The position numbers and the translations under genes are program-made. Shown piece by piece: positions 1 through 10,500 of a DNA stretch of 53,385 bases; the first letter of the stretch is position 1, and every line of letters starts with the position of its first letter. Source of the DNA: Xenorhabdus griffiniae. GTDB taxonomy: Bacteria; Pseudomonadota; Gammaproteobacteria; Enterobacterales; Enterobacteriaceae. The notes beneath the pieces were generated by a model that was not told where the DNA came from, made no database searches, and worked only from the letters and a program-made list of their open reading frames with translations. The stretch spans positions 1 through 53,385 of the forward strand of contig NZ_JADEUF010000010.1 in NCBI RefSeq assembly GCF_015163655.1, in the 5' to 3' direction.

Positions 1-107
1 CCGGATGATAATTTCAGAATGGACGATTGACGCGTCGTTTAGCCGACGCGTATCCGGACTTTCAGTCCGTTAATCACTAACCCACCGACTTTAGTCGGTG
101 GTTGTTC
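1..107 (+). mobile_element. Probable right end / omegaRNA-like region of an IS200/IS605-type element (partial)
   Basis: Three hairpins follow one another: 30-37 pairs with 44-51 (ACGCGTCG/CGACGCGT), 55-59 with 65-69 (CGGAC/GTCCG), and 82-89 with 94-101 (CCACCGAC, TTTA loop, GTCGGTGG), then TTGTTCA. A terminal CCACCGAC-type hairpin preceded by structured RNA is typical of IS200/IS605 elements carrying tnpB, whose 3' end and right end encode the guide RNA scaffold. The transposase or tnpB gene would lie left of the window and cannot be seen. Alternatively the last hairpin is only a terminator serving the neighbouring genes. Confidence 0.45.
82..104. terminator. Hairpin downstream of the polyamine fusion gene
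   Basis: An 8-bp perfect stem, CCACCGAC (82-89) with GTCGGTGG (94-101) and a TTTA loop, followed on the plus strand by TTGTT. It lies 13 bp beyond the stop codon of the minus-strand gene ending at 117, so it could stop transcription from either side. The T-run is short. The hairpin is also the presumed end of the IS200/IS605-like element, and both roles are possible. Confidence 0.35.
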
Positions 108-116
108 AGTTTAAAA

Positions 117-1622
117 TTAAAAACCCCGCTGTAGTATCTTATATTCATATTCCTGAGCATTAAGCTGCGTTTGTAGTTGCAGCATAAATATTTCTTGATG
201 TTTAAATTCATTGCAAACGCATAAATCAAGAGCAGCATATTGATATTCAGGCCATGTGTGAATAGTAAAATGTGACTCTGCTAATATTAGTACACCACTG
301 ACACCCCATGGTTGGAGTTGATGGAAATTATAAGTAACAACACTCAGTTCACATTGCTGGGCAATATCCAGCATAATTTTTTCAATGGCTGATACAGACT
401 TCAGCACCTCTGCATCACAATCTTTCATATCTATGATAATGTGAGTGCCAAGTTGCCGTGTATTATCCGATAAATTGACTTTTTCCTGACCACGATATTG
501 AAATTTAGTACCGTGACACTGATTACAAGTTGCCTCTATGAGCTGTTCTATCGTTAATATATTTTTTCCGTGTCCAATGGTTATCATGTTATTACATGAT
601 TTACATTGGTAAAATTTTATACGAGGATTAATTTCTCCAGTATAGAGTTTATCTGAATAATCATTTCCCCCTGAGATTATTGAGTATGTTTGAGGTGTAA
701 CAGAAAGGATATAGAGATCACTGACATTACTGATAATACTTCCGCCATGATATTTATTGAATTGTGGATAAATATTTTTGATAAAAAGATTCTGGTTATT
801 GAATAATCTTTGAACTTCTTGGTTTTCCATTGGTTTTTTTTGACCAAAGGAGAGTAATATCTCACTATTATCATTTTTAGTGAAACTAATAGCACGTGAT
901 AAAAATAGTTTTAATCCGTTCAATGTATAAGGTGGATCTGTCAAGACGATGTCAAAATTTTTAGCGTATGAATTAGCAAGTTTTAGATCTAAGTATTCAG
1001 TATTAATGACAAAATCATTTTGCTCTGCGACATCTTGAATAAAGGTTAGTAGATCTTGATCGATATCCTTGACAAAAATATTTTTTGAACAATTGTAGCC
1101 GAGCTTTTTAAATGCCATCATCAGAGCTAAGGATGTCAAATCATCATCCCCCAAAAATAAAATATTCTGTTTAAATACTCTTGGGTTATTAAGTAATAGC
1201 ATCACTCTTCGTATTGAAGTCTCTAATGTTGCATGTGCTTGATCTAACAAAACATTGACTTTAGGTCTGTTGTTATATATAGGCTCCAATAAAACAGCAA
1301 GCTCTTTCTCAAATTCTCCCCGTTTCTCCTCTAATGACAGCAAGTTATATTGATTTATATCAACTGATCGGTATTCCAGTTCATCTTGTACATATTTTAT
1401 ACCCATAGAGCGTAATTTAAAAACACCTTTGTTTTCAGCGTAGTCATATTTTATTAATTCTTTTTTAAATGCGGAGATGATAGGAATAGGTAAACCGCTT
1501 TTTAATGAAATATTTTTATTTGATGCACAGTTATATAAATACAAACGTATTAATAATGTCTCTAGCACTTCAACTGGGTGTGACAACTCCATATTATTTT
1601 TTATAACATTTAGTGTATTCAT
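117..1622 (-). CDS. Fusion of BpsA-type aminopropyltransferase with S-adenosylmethionine decarboxylase
   Basis: Seen: an N-terminal winged-helix-like part (about residues 15-85), a Rossmann-type part with GDDD at 158-161 and DPPYT at 229-233, a zinc-ribbon pair C340/C343 and C366/C369, then a C-terminal domain (391-501). Family knowledge: GDDD and DPPYT are hallmarks of BpsA (DUF43), which adds aminopropyl groups to spermidine to make branched polyamines. The C-terminal domain is a SpeH-type AdoMet decarboxylase with the self-cleavage pair E449-S450, proton-donor H455 and processing C470. These keep the S, +5 His, +20 Cys spacing of the Thermotoga enzyme, so it should self-process to a pyruvoyl enzyme. 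Inference: one chain makes decarboxylated AdoMet and uses it. Cleavage at S450 would separate the transferase-containing chain from a small alpha chain. The gene is much more AT-rich than the NRPS genes. The acceptor polyamine is unknown. An AAAGAGA motif upstream of ATG at 1622 is a weak ribosome site. Confidence 0.85.
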   Translation of the reverse strand: MNTLNVIKNNMELSHPVEVLETLLIRLYLYNCASNKNISLKSGLPIPIISAFKKELIKYDYAENKGVFKLRSMGIKYVQDELEYRSVDINQYNLLSLEEKRGEFEKELAVLLEPIYNNRPKVNVLLDQAHATLETSIRRVMLLLNNPRVFKQNILFLGDDDLTSLALMMAFKKLGYNCSKNIFVKDIDQDLLTFIQDVAEQNDFVINTEYLDLKLANSYAKNFDIVLTDPPYTLNGLKLFLSRAISFTKNDNSEILLSFGQKKPMENQEVQRLFNNQNLFIKNIYPQFNKYHGGSIISNVSDLYILSVTPQTYSIISGGNDYSDKLYTGEINPRIKFYQCKSCNNMITIGHGKNILTIEQLIEATCNQCHGTKFQYRGQEKVNLSDNTRQLGTHIIIDMKDCDAEVLKSVSAIEKIMLDIAQQCELSVVTYNFHQLQPWGVSGVLILAESHFTIHTWPEYQYAALDLCVCNEFKHQEIFMLQLQTQLNAQEYEYKILQRGF

Positions 1623-1684
1623 GGTAGTCTCTTTTTACGTGATTTATTAATTTTACAGCGTAATTAAAACTCAGAATTATTAAC

Positions 1685-1741
1685 CTAAGTGTTTAAATCC
1701 CACTTGAATCTGCTAGCGTTGTTTTTTTCTGACGTATGCAA
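1685..1741 (-). CDS. Possible 18-residue leader peptide upstream of the polyamine fusion gene
   Basis: On the minus strand a strong ribosome-binding sequence GAGAGGAGG (1747-1755) is followed after 5 nt by TTG at 1741, opening a short frame MHTSEKNNASRFKWDLNT that ends in TAG at 1685. The stop lies 62 bp before the start of the fusion gene. No long gene uses this ribosome site, which is why it deserves notice; polyamine genes are sometimes controlled by upstream leader ORFs. The TTG start, short length and lack of a recognisable motif make this uncertain. The sequence could equally be a fortuitous purine run. Confidence 0.25.
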   Translation of the reverse strand: MHTSEKNNASRFKWDLNT

Positions 1742-1800
1742 TTTATCCTCCTCTCATAGAGTTGGGGAATTCACTTATACTTTTTATAAATCTATCCATA

Positions 1801-1824
1801 GGAAATAATAACGTGATTATTTCC
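1801..1824. promoter_or_regulatory. Perfect 9-bp inverted repeat, possible operator
   Basis: GGAAATAAT, a 6-nt AACGTG spacer, then ATTATTTCC. The repeat is perfect and AT-rich, and lies upstream of the polyamine fusion gene (start 1622). No T-run follows on the minus strand, so a terminator for frmB is less likely than a dimeric regulator site. No regulator is identified. Confidence 0.3.
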
Positions 1825-1935
1825 TTGTCGCACAGCATGTTGAAAGTGAATTTTCCCCAATGGATCGTGCTATAGCGTCTGCCTTTGTTTCAACGTCTGA
1901 AACTCATGTGATACATGTGCCTACGGAAATTGAAG

Positions 1936-2802
1936 CTAATCCATTGTATGTTGGCACCACTGAGACAAATGTAATCCTTGCATTGCTTTGGCATGATAAG
2001 CGATATGATCTTCAATAAAGCTGGCGATAAAGTAATAGCTATGATCATATCCTGGCCGAAGATTTATCGTCACGGGATAACCGATTTTATCGCAAAGATC
2101 CTGCAATAAATGAGGGCGTAATTGCTCATCCAAAAAGTCATCATTGAGTCCCTGATCAATCAAAATAGGAAGCGGTTCTTTCGCATTCTTGATCAGTTCC
2201 ACCGTATCATATTGTTCCCAATCTGATATATCTTCACCAAGATAGGCTGAAAATGCTTTTATTCCCCATGGAACCTGGCCAGGGGCTACAATGGGTGAAA
2301 ATGCTGACACACTGCAATAACGTTCTGGATTTTTCAATGCAATGGTCATTGCGCCGTGACCTCCCATTGAATGTCCACTGATTGCTCGTATATTCGTTAC
2401 TTCGAAGTGGGTTTCAATCAGGTTGGGGAGTTCTGAAACAACATAATCATACATACGATAGTGGGAAGCCCAAGGATATTTCGATGCATTGAGATAAAAG
2501 CCAGCACCTTTGCCAAGATCATAGGCGGGATCGTCAGCAACGTCATCACCTCGTGGGCTGGTATCTGGGGCCACAATAACGATACCCTGTTCAGCAGCAT
2601 AACGTTGAGCACCTGATTTTGTAATAAAATTTTGCTCGGTGCAGGTCAAACCAGAAAGCCAGTAAAGTACAGGTAATTTTCTTTCTTTGATCTGAGGGGG
2701 TAAGAAAATTGCAAAACGCATCTGGCAACCCAAAACGTTTGATTCATGTTGATAGACATCCTGCCATCCACCAAAACAGGCGTGATGTTCGATTCTTTCC
2801 AT
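1936..2802 (-). CDS. frmB: S-formylglutathione hydrolase
   Basis: A 288-residue alpha/beta-hydrolase of the esterase D / FrmB family that hydrolyses S-formylglutathione to formate and glutathione, the second step of glutathione-dependent formaldehyde detoxification in the cytoplasm. The nucleophile is S145 in GHSMGG; D222 and H254 (YDHSY) fit the Asp and His of the triad, with spacing close to human esterase D. The frame is open 46 codons further upstream to 2940, but that extension would overlap frmA and has no family counterpart. ATG at 2802 follows AGAGGAAG at good distance and gives the normal family length. It lies 100 bp downstream of frmA on the same strand and is presumably cotranscribed. 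No frmR repressor gene is present in the window. Confidence 0.93.
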   Translation of the reverse strand: MERIEHHACFGGWQDVYQHESNVLGCQMRFAIFLPPQIKERKLPVLYWLSGLTCTEQNFITKSGAQRYAAEQGIVIVAPDTSPRGDDVADDPAYDLGKGAGFYLNASKYPWASHYRMYDYVVSELPNLIETHFEVTNIRAISGHSMGGHGAMTIALKNPERYCSVSAFSPIVAPGQVPWGIKAFSAYLGEDISDWEQYDTVELIKNAKEPLPILIDQGLNDDFLDEQLRPHLLQDLCDKIGYPVTINLRPGYDHSYYFIASFIEDHIAYHAKAMQGLHLSQWCQHTMD

Positions 2803-2902
2803 GACTTCCTCTCTAAAATCATTTGTTACAGTGATTATTTTATTACTTGTCAGATACCGTGTTGGCTGGCAACACGGTTTTCTGTCAACGATCCAAACTG
2901 AA

Positions 2903-4712
<1,810 letters not shown>

Positions 4713-5795
4713 ATGGCTGAATTCAATTCTCAACCCATTAAATTTGCTTATTGGGTACCAAATGTCTCAGGTGGATTGGTTATAAGTAAAATCCAGCAAC
4801 GTACCAACTGGGATCATACTTATAATCGCAGTCTGGCTCAAATCGCCGAAAGTGTAGGTTTTGACTACGCATTGACCCAAATTAGATTTACTGCTGGATA
4901 TGGTGCTGAAAACCAGCATGAATCGATGACTTTTTCGCAAGATCTGCTTTCGGTAACCAATAAATTGAAAATCATTGCTGCCCTTTTACCTGGGCCCTGG
5001 AAACCGGTGTTGGCCGCTAAACAGATAGCGACAATCAGTCAGCTTTATGGCGCCCGTATTGCGGTTAATATTGTTAGTGGTTGGTTTCGCGGTGAATTTA
5101 AAGCGATTGGTGAACCGTGGTTGGATCATGAGGAACGCTATTTGCGTTCTGAAGAATTTATCCGTTGCTTGAAAGGGATCTGGTCACAACCTGCGTTCAG
5201 TTTTTCTGGTGATTTTTATCGTTTTCATGATTATATTTTAAGCCCCAAGCCACAGACACCATTACCGGAAATTTTTCAAGGAGGGAGTTCCAGGGCTGCC
5301 AGAGACATGGCTGCGCGCGTTTCTGATTGGTATTTTACTAATGGCGGCAGTGTGGAATATATTCAAAAACAAATCGACGATATCAGAGCTAAAGCGTTAT
5401 TGAATCATCATCAGGTAAAAATAGGCGTTAATGGTTTTGCTATTGCCCGTGATAATGAGAAAGAAGCTCGCGCAGTATTACAGGATATTTTAGATAAAAG
5501 TGATTTTGACGCGGTGAAAAGTTTCCATCATGAAGTTCAAAATGCGGGAAATGCATCACCAGAAAAAGAAGGAAACTGGGCAAAATCAACTTTTGAAGAT
5601 CTTGTGCAGTATAATGACGGCTTTAAAACCAACCTTATTGGCACGCCATTACAAATAGCCCAACGAATTATTGAATATAAAAAAGTTGGCGTAAACCTGA
5701 TGTTGCTTGGATTTTTGCATATGCAGGAAGAGCTAGAGTATTTTGGCAAAAATGTTATCCCACTTGTTAGAGAATTGGAACAACAAGCCGATTGA
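4713..5795 (+). CDS. sfnG: FMNH2-dependent dimethyl sulfone monooxygenase
   Basis: A 360-residue luciferase-like (LLM class) flavin monooxygenase. It matches SfnG as I know it from Pseudomonas along the whole length: KFAYWVPNVSGGL at the N-terminus, TQIRFTAGYGAE, NIVSGWFRGEF, EIFQGGSSRAARDMAARVSD and VQYNDGFKTNLIGTP. SfnG oxidises dimethyl sulfone with reduced FMN and oxygen to methanesulfinate plus formaldehyde, a step in organosulfur scavenging. GGAGG at 4704-4708 precedes ATG. The reductase that supplies FMNH2 (SfnF/MsuE type) and an sfnR regulator are absent from the window. It is divergent from frmA-frmB and convergent with the NRPS operon, from which it is separated by a hairpin repeat. 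Confidence 0.92.
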   Translation: MAEFNSQPIKFAYWVPNVSGGLVISKIQQRTNWDHTYNRSLAQIAESVGFDYALTQIRFTAGYGAENQHESMTFSQDLLSVTNKLKIIAALLPGPWKPVLAAKQIATISQLYGARIAVNIVSGWFRGEFKAIGEPWLDHEERYLRSEEFIRCLKGIWSQPAFSFSGDFYRFHDYILSPKPQTPLPEIFQGGSSRAARDMAARVSDWYFTNGGSVEYIQKQIDDIRAKALLNHHQVKIGVNGFAIARDNEKEARAVLQDILDKSDFDAVKSFHHEVQNAGNASPEKEGNWAKSTFEDLVQYNDGFKTNLIGTPLQIAQRIIEYKKVGVNLMLLGFLHMQEELEYFGKNVIPLVRELEQQAD

Positions 5796-5808
5796 AATCT
5801 ATTGGTTA

Positions 5809-5902
5809 TATATCAATTTAACTTCAGGATGCGTGTGATTTCTCCCCCGCGAAGCGGGGGAGAAACAATATGTATCTTGAAGCTTGAAGTGAGATCGAGA
5901 TA
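5809..5902. repeat. Short palindromic repeat element, compact copy
   Basis: A 94-bp copy of the repeat family. The left end TATATCAATTTAACTTCAGG resembles the 4385 copy, and the right end CTTGAAGTGAGATCGAGATA resembles its inverse. The centre is a perfect 12-bp stem, TTTCTCCCCCGC (5839-5850) with GCGGGGGAGAAA (5854-5865), loop GAA. It fills nearly the whole gap between the convergent sfnG and NRPS stop codons. Confidence 0.7.
5839..5865. terminator. Hairpin between convergent genes, likely bidirectional terminator
   Basis: A perfect 12-bp GC-rich stem with a GAA loop and A/T-rich bases on both sides of the stem, placed between the stops of sfnG (5795, plus) and the NRPS gene (5908, minus). 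The location and strength suggest transcription stop in both directions. The T-runs are only three bases long, so efficiency cannot be judged. Confidence 0.45.
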
Positions 5903-5907
5903 TCAGA

Positions 5908-7570
5908 TCATCCATTCAATTGACTAAGCTTCTCAATATTCTGCCATAAGCGGGTTACCCATTGCTCGACATGGGGGGCAGACAATAGGGTCATATGATT
6001 GCCGGGCACAACCATCGTATCGAGTTCTGCCACCAGAAGACGCCATTGGGTTTCACGAGTTCTCCTTTCATCCTTATCACCTTCCTCGGCGTTAACCAGA
6101 TGGACACGCCCCTCATAACGATCACGAGGAATATAACTGGTGTTCAGATTAGCCTGCATAACACTAACAATCCCTTGCAACAGCGATATTGGTGTTTTGG
6201 CCGGGAAAAGACCTGCTTTGATCAGGGCACTGTGCAGATATTGAATTTGTTCGTCCGTGGTTAGGTTAGCAAAATCTTGCCGGGCGAGCGGAAGCGGCTG
6301 ATTTAATATCATATTATAGATATCGATTAACTCCATGATTGTCTCAATACGGTTGACTGACTTGAGGGCACTCCCTTGCTGGTCAGGCTCATCGGTATCG
6401 ATAAGAATCAGCTCGGATACCTGTTCTCCTTCCGCTTGCAATTGCAAGGCGATTTCAAAGGCAATCCAGCCGCCAAAAGAGTGGCCTAGCAGGTGATAAG
6501 GGCCATGAGGTTGGATTTGTCGGATATTTTGGATATAGGCACGGGCCGCGCCTTCAACACTGCGGTAAGGGGAATGATGTTCAATCATGAACCCACGTGC
6601 CTGTAAAGCATATACCGGAAGTTGCGCTGGGAACGACAGGGCCAGTTCGAGCAAACTGGATGGGCTGGCACCGGCACCCGGCAGGCAAAAGAGTGGCGAT
6701 ATGGATGGCGTGCCCTGCTGGATCATAACCAGTGGATCGAAGGAAGGTATATCCGGTAAATTTTCAGTGATTGAATCCACGATTTGGTTGAGCAGAGGCG
6801 GGTGCATAATGGAAAAATGCGTTCCGCCGATAGGGTGGAGCACTGAATCGTGACCGACAATGTCATGCCAGCCGTGCCAACTGTCACTGTTAACTAACTC
6901 CTCCGCCGTATAGAGGTGGACAGGTAAGGCGGATTTTTGCGCGATGTACCCCTGATCAAGCTGTGTAATCATATCGGCGGTATAGACACGCAGAAGAATA
7001 TCTTCGCGCGTGATACCTGCCGACAGCCACTGGCGTTCAATACAGTGATCAAGCACTTGCTCCAGATTACTGAGGCTGTGCAGCTCTGCCAATGCTTCCT
7101 CATCGCCAATCATTTTTTGAGTATGCAGTGCGCTAATGATTAATTCTATTCGCCTTGCTTCCTCGTCTACAGAGGGGTTATCACTGTTTTTATGGGTGTG
7201 ATAATAGGAATCGATCATACCAAGAAACGTGACTGTTTCACCGTCACGGGTTAATTGTTGGGCTATTTCATAGGCAATCAACCCGCCAATCGACCAGCCC
7301 ATCAGACGATAAGGTCCTTGGGGTTGGAGGCGGCGAATGGCCTGAATATGGCAGGCGGCAAGTGCTTCAATCGACTCTGGAGGATGTTCCAATGTATGAA
7401 TACCAAGCGCCTGTAAGGCATAGACCGGAAGTTCAGGTGGTAACAGGGTAGCCAAAGGAGAATATACCAGGGGATCGCCGGAAGTTTCGTGCACTAAGAA
7501 TAAAGGCCGCAAAGTGCCTGTCGGACTGAGTGGGACAGGATTTGCATCAAATGGGGATACGGGCATGACG
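5908..7570 (-). other. Tandem thioesterase region TE1-TE2 of the central assembly line
   Basis: Two alpha/beta-hydrolase thioesterases in series. TE1 starts with PLFLVHETSG and has nucleophile GWSIGG (Ser codon 7291-7293) and a late GGTHFS histidine. TE2 starts with PLFCLPGAG and has GHSFGG (Ser codon 6478-6480) and a late GNHMTL histidine. Tandem TEs are known from lipopeptide synthetases such as arthrofactin and lysobactin, where they release and cyclise the chain. Both look intact. The block is nearly duplicated at 48555-50230. Confidence 0.9.
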
Positions 7571-10500
7571 AATTGTTTCTTAACAGTCAAAGCCAGATCA
7601 CATAAGGTTGGATGGGCGAACAGGGTGGTCAGTGAAACCTGCATATTTTGTTCGCGCATGCGATTCAACAACTGTATGGCGAGCAGAGAATGGCCGCCAA
7701 GCTCAAAGAAATGGTCATGACGGCTAATCCTCTCCAGTCCTAGTAAATCTTGCCAGATCTGGGCCAAAGTGATTTCTGTCTTATCGATGGGAGATTCATA
7801 GCCCCGCACTGCGAAAGCGGACTGATCGGGAACAGGGAACGCCTGCCGGTCGAGTTTACCGTTAGGGGTGAGCGGGAACGAGTCTAACGTAACAAAGGCA
7901 CTGGGCAGCATATAGTCGGCAAGATATTGGGCGAGTTGCTGGCGCAGTTCTGTAGGCACTAATTCACTCCCTTCTTGCGGTAACAGGTAAGCGACCAGTC
8001 GTTTTTGGCCGGGTTCATCTTCGCGAGCAATCACCACTGCCTCACGTACACCGTCACATTGCGTGAGTCTGGCTTCGATTTCTCCCAGTTCAATGCGGAA
8101 CCCGCGTAACTTGACCTGAAAATCATTGCGTTCTAAATATTCAATCGCGCCATCGGGTAGCCAACGCCCCAGATCACCGGTCTTGTACATACGGGCATCA
8201 GGCTGGTTGCTAAACGGGTCCGCCACAAATTTTTCTGCGGTTAAATCGGGGCGATTGAGATAACCACGGGCTACGCCTGCGCCACCGATATGAATTTCAC
8301 CACTGACGCCGATAGGAACCGGACGGCCGTGCGTATCCAGAATATAAATACGGGTATTCGGCAATGGATAGCCAATCGGGATGTTATTGGTAATATCAGT
8401 CGATAGCGTGCTCGTTCCATCCACTTTTAATGTGGTCGCAATGACCGTGGTTTCGGTAGGACCATAAGAGTTAATCCAACGGCAGGATTGCGTTTCAGGT
8501 ATAGATTGCCAACTGATTAAATGGCGCAGTTCCGCTTTCTCGCCACCGACGATAACGGTGCGCAGATATTGGCCGAAACCACTGCGTCCTGCCATCATCT
8601 CCTGTACCCATTGATGCCAGAAGGCGGTCGGCATATCCATGATAGTGATTTTCTGCTTATTTAACAGATCGACAAATTCTGCATCCGGTACACGGATATG
8701 AGCAGGGCGCAGTATCAGTGTTGCTCCCGATGCGAGGGTAGGGAAAATATCGGATACCGAGGTATCAAAGGCGATAGTCGCAAATTGCAGGATACGATCC
8801 CCTGATTGTGGCTCGCTGGTCTGGTGTTGCGCATGGATAAAGTTCACCACATTGCGGTGCTCCAGCATCACGCCTTTGGGCTGGCCGGTGGAGCCGGAAG
8901 TATAGATAATATAAGCCAGATGATGGGGTTGAAGTTGAATATCCGGATTATGGATCGGCTGTTTTGCTACGTTATTGCGGTGGCTTTCATCGTCCAGCAA
9001 CCAGACGGGGATATCTGATATTGGCAACAGTCCCTGTAAAGGGTGCTGTGTCAGCAATAACACCGGTTTGCTGTCCGACAGTTGATACGCCAGACGTTCG
9101 GCCGGGTATTCGGGATCGAGCGGAACATAGCCGGCTCCCGCCTTAAGAATGGCGTACAAACCAATAATCAAATCCAGACTGCGGTCAACACAGATTGCCA
9201 CGCGATCATCGGGGCGTACACCCGCCTCAATCAATTGGTGTGCCAGCTGGTTAGCCTGGCGGTTTAGTGCCGCATAACTCAGTTCGTTTTCGCCAAAGAC
9301 CAATGCAATTGCATCCGGTGTGCGTACTGCCTGCTGTTCAAACAGTTGATGAATTAAGGCGTCTTGCGGATAAGAGACGACGTTATCGTTAAATGTTTCC
9401 AGTAGTTGGGTACGTTCGGCCCGTGGCAAGATATCGATAGCATGGATAGGCTGCTCAGGTGCATATTGCAGCGCAGCCACAATGCCTTCCAGTGCCGTCT
9501 TCATATAGGCAGTAATGCGTACCGGATTAATTTGCTGGCTGCATTGTGCGGTCAGTACAAATCCGTCATCAAAATCGTCCACATCCAGGGATAAGGGGTA
9601 GTTACTGCGCTCTTCACTGTCCAACACCTGAATACCGTTCCAAACCGATGAATGCGCCGCTTCCTCATCACGCGGGCTATGACGGAAATTCAGCAGGCTG
9701 TTAAACAGTGGCAATGAGGCCGGTACACCGCTGCACCGCTGGGCAATCGCCAGGGGGGTTTGTTCATGATCCAGTAATTCACTCAGGCGTTGGTAGGTTT
9801 CCTGTACCGCCTGTTTTACGGTACGGGCCTGTAACTGGATACGGACTGGCAGGGTATTGATAAACATCCCCAGTATGCGGTCAGCCCCAGCGCCACCTTG
9901 CAGTCGGCCCAGTAGCACGGAGCCAAATACGACATCATCGCGGCCGCTGGTTTGTGCCAGCACTTGCCCCCAGGCTACATGGAACAACACACTGGGACTC
10001 ACACCTATATGACGAACTTGAGAGCGGATTGTCTTCGCCAACGTGGGATCAAGCAGAAGACGGTGCTCGTCGATAACACTATTATCGTTGGGTACGTCGA
10101 GTATCCCAAAGGGTGCCGTAGGTTCATCAATATCAGCGAGCTGGCTACGGAAATAGGTTTCATGCTCTGCCGCTGGCACACGTAATGTTTGGGCAATAAA
10201 GTTGCGGTAGGGCAGCATAGTAGGCAGTGTTTTTGCATTGCCCTGGAGTATCTGGGCAATTTCCGCAAAAATCAGCTCCAGTGTCATATGGTCACTGACC
10301 AGATGGTGGAAACGCAAAGCCAGAATCCATTCATTTTGTACCGGATCATGGGCGATATCGATAGCAAAGAGGGGCGCTTGATTTAAATTAATTTGATGCT
10401 GGCGCGGATCAGTATAAGCCTGTAATTGTGCTGGAATATCAACCGTTGTGGTGGGGATGAACTCATGGATAGTCAGCGGAGCCTGACGCCAGACCACTTG

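Larger units (their letters stand above)
1623..1935. other. AT-rich intergenic region upstream of the polyamine fusion gene
   Basis: 313 bp between the fusion gene start and the frmB stop. It holds a possible 18-codon leader ORF (1685-1741) behind a strong Shine-Dalgarno sequence and a perfect 9-bp inverted repeat (1801-1824). Several TATAAA-like hexamers lie around 1775-1790 on the minus strand, but no convincing -35/-10 pair could be chosen. No other gene is supported. Confidence 0.5.

Noticed and set aside
1860-2015. Short plus-strand frame starting at ATG 1860 and running into the 3' end of frmB
   Set aside because: About 50 codons, no ribosome site, no recognisable motif, and it overlaps a convergent conserved gene.
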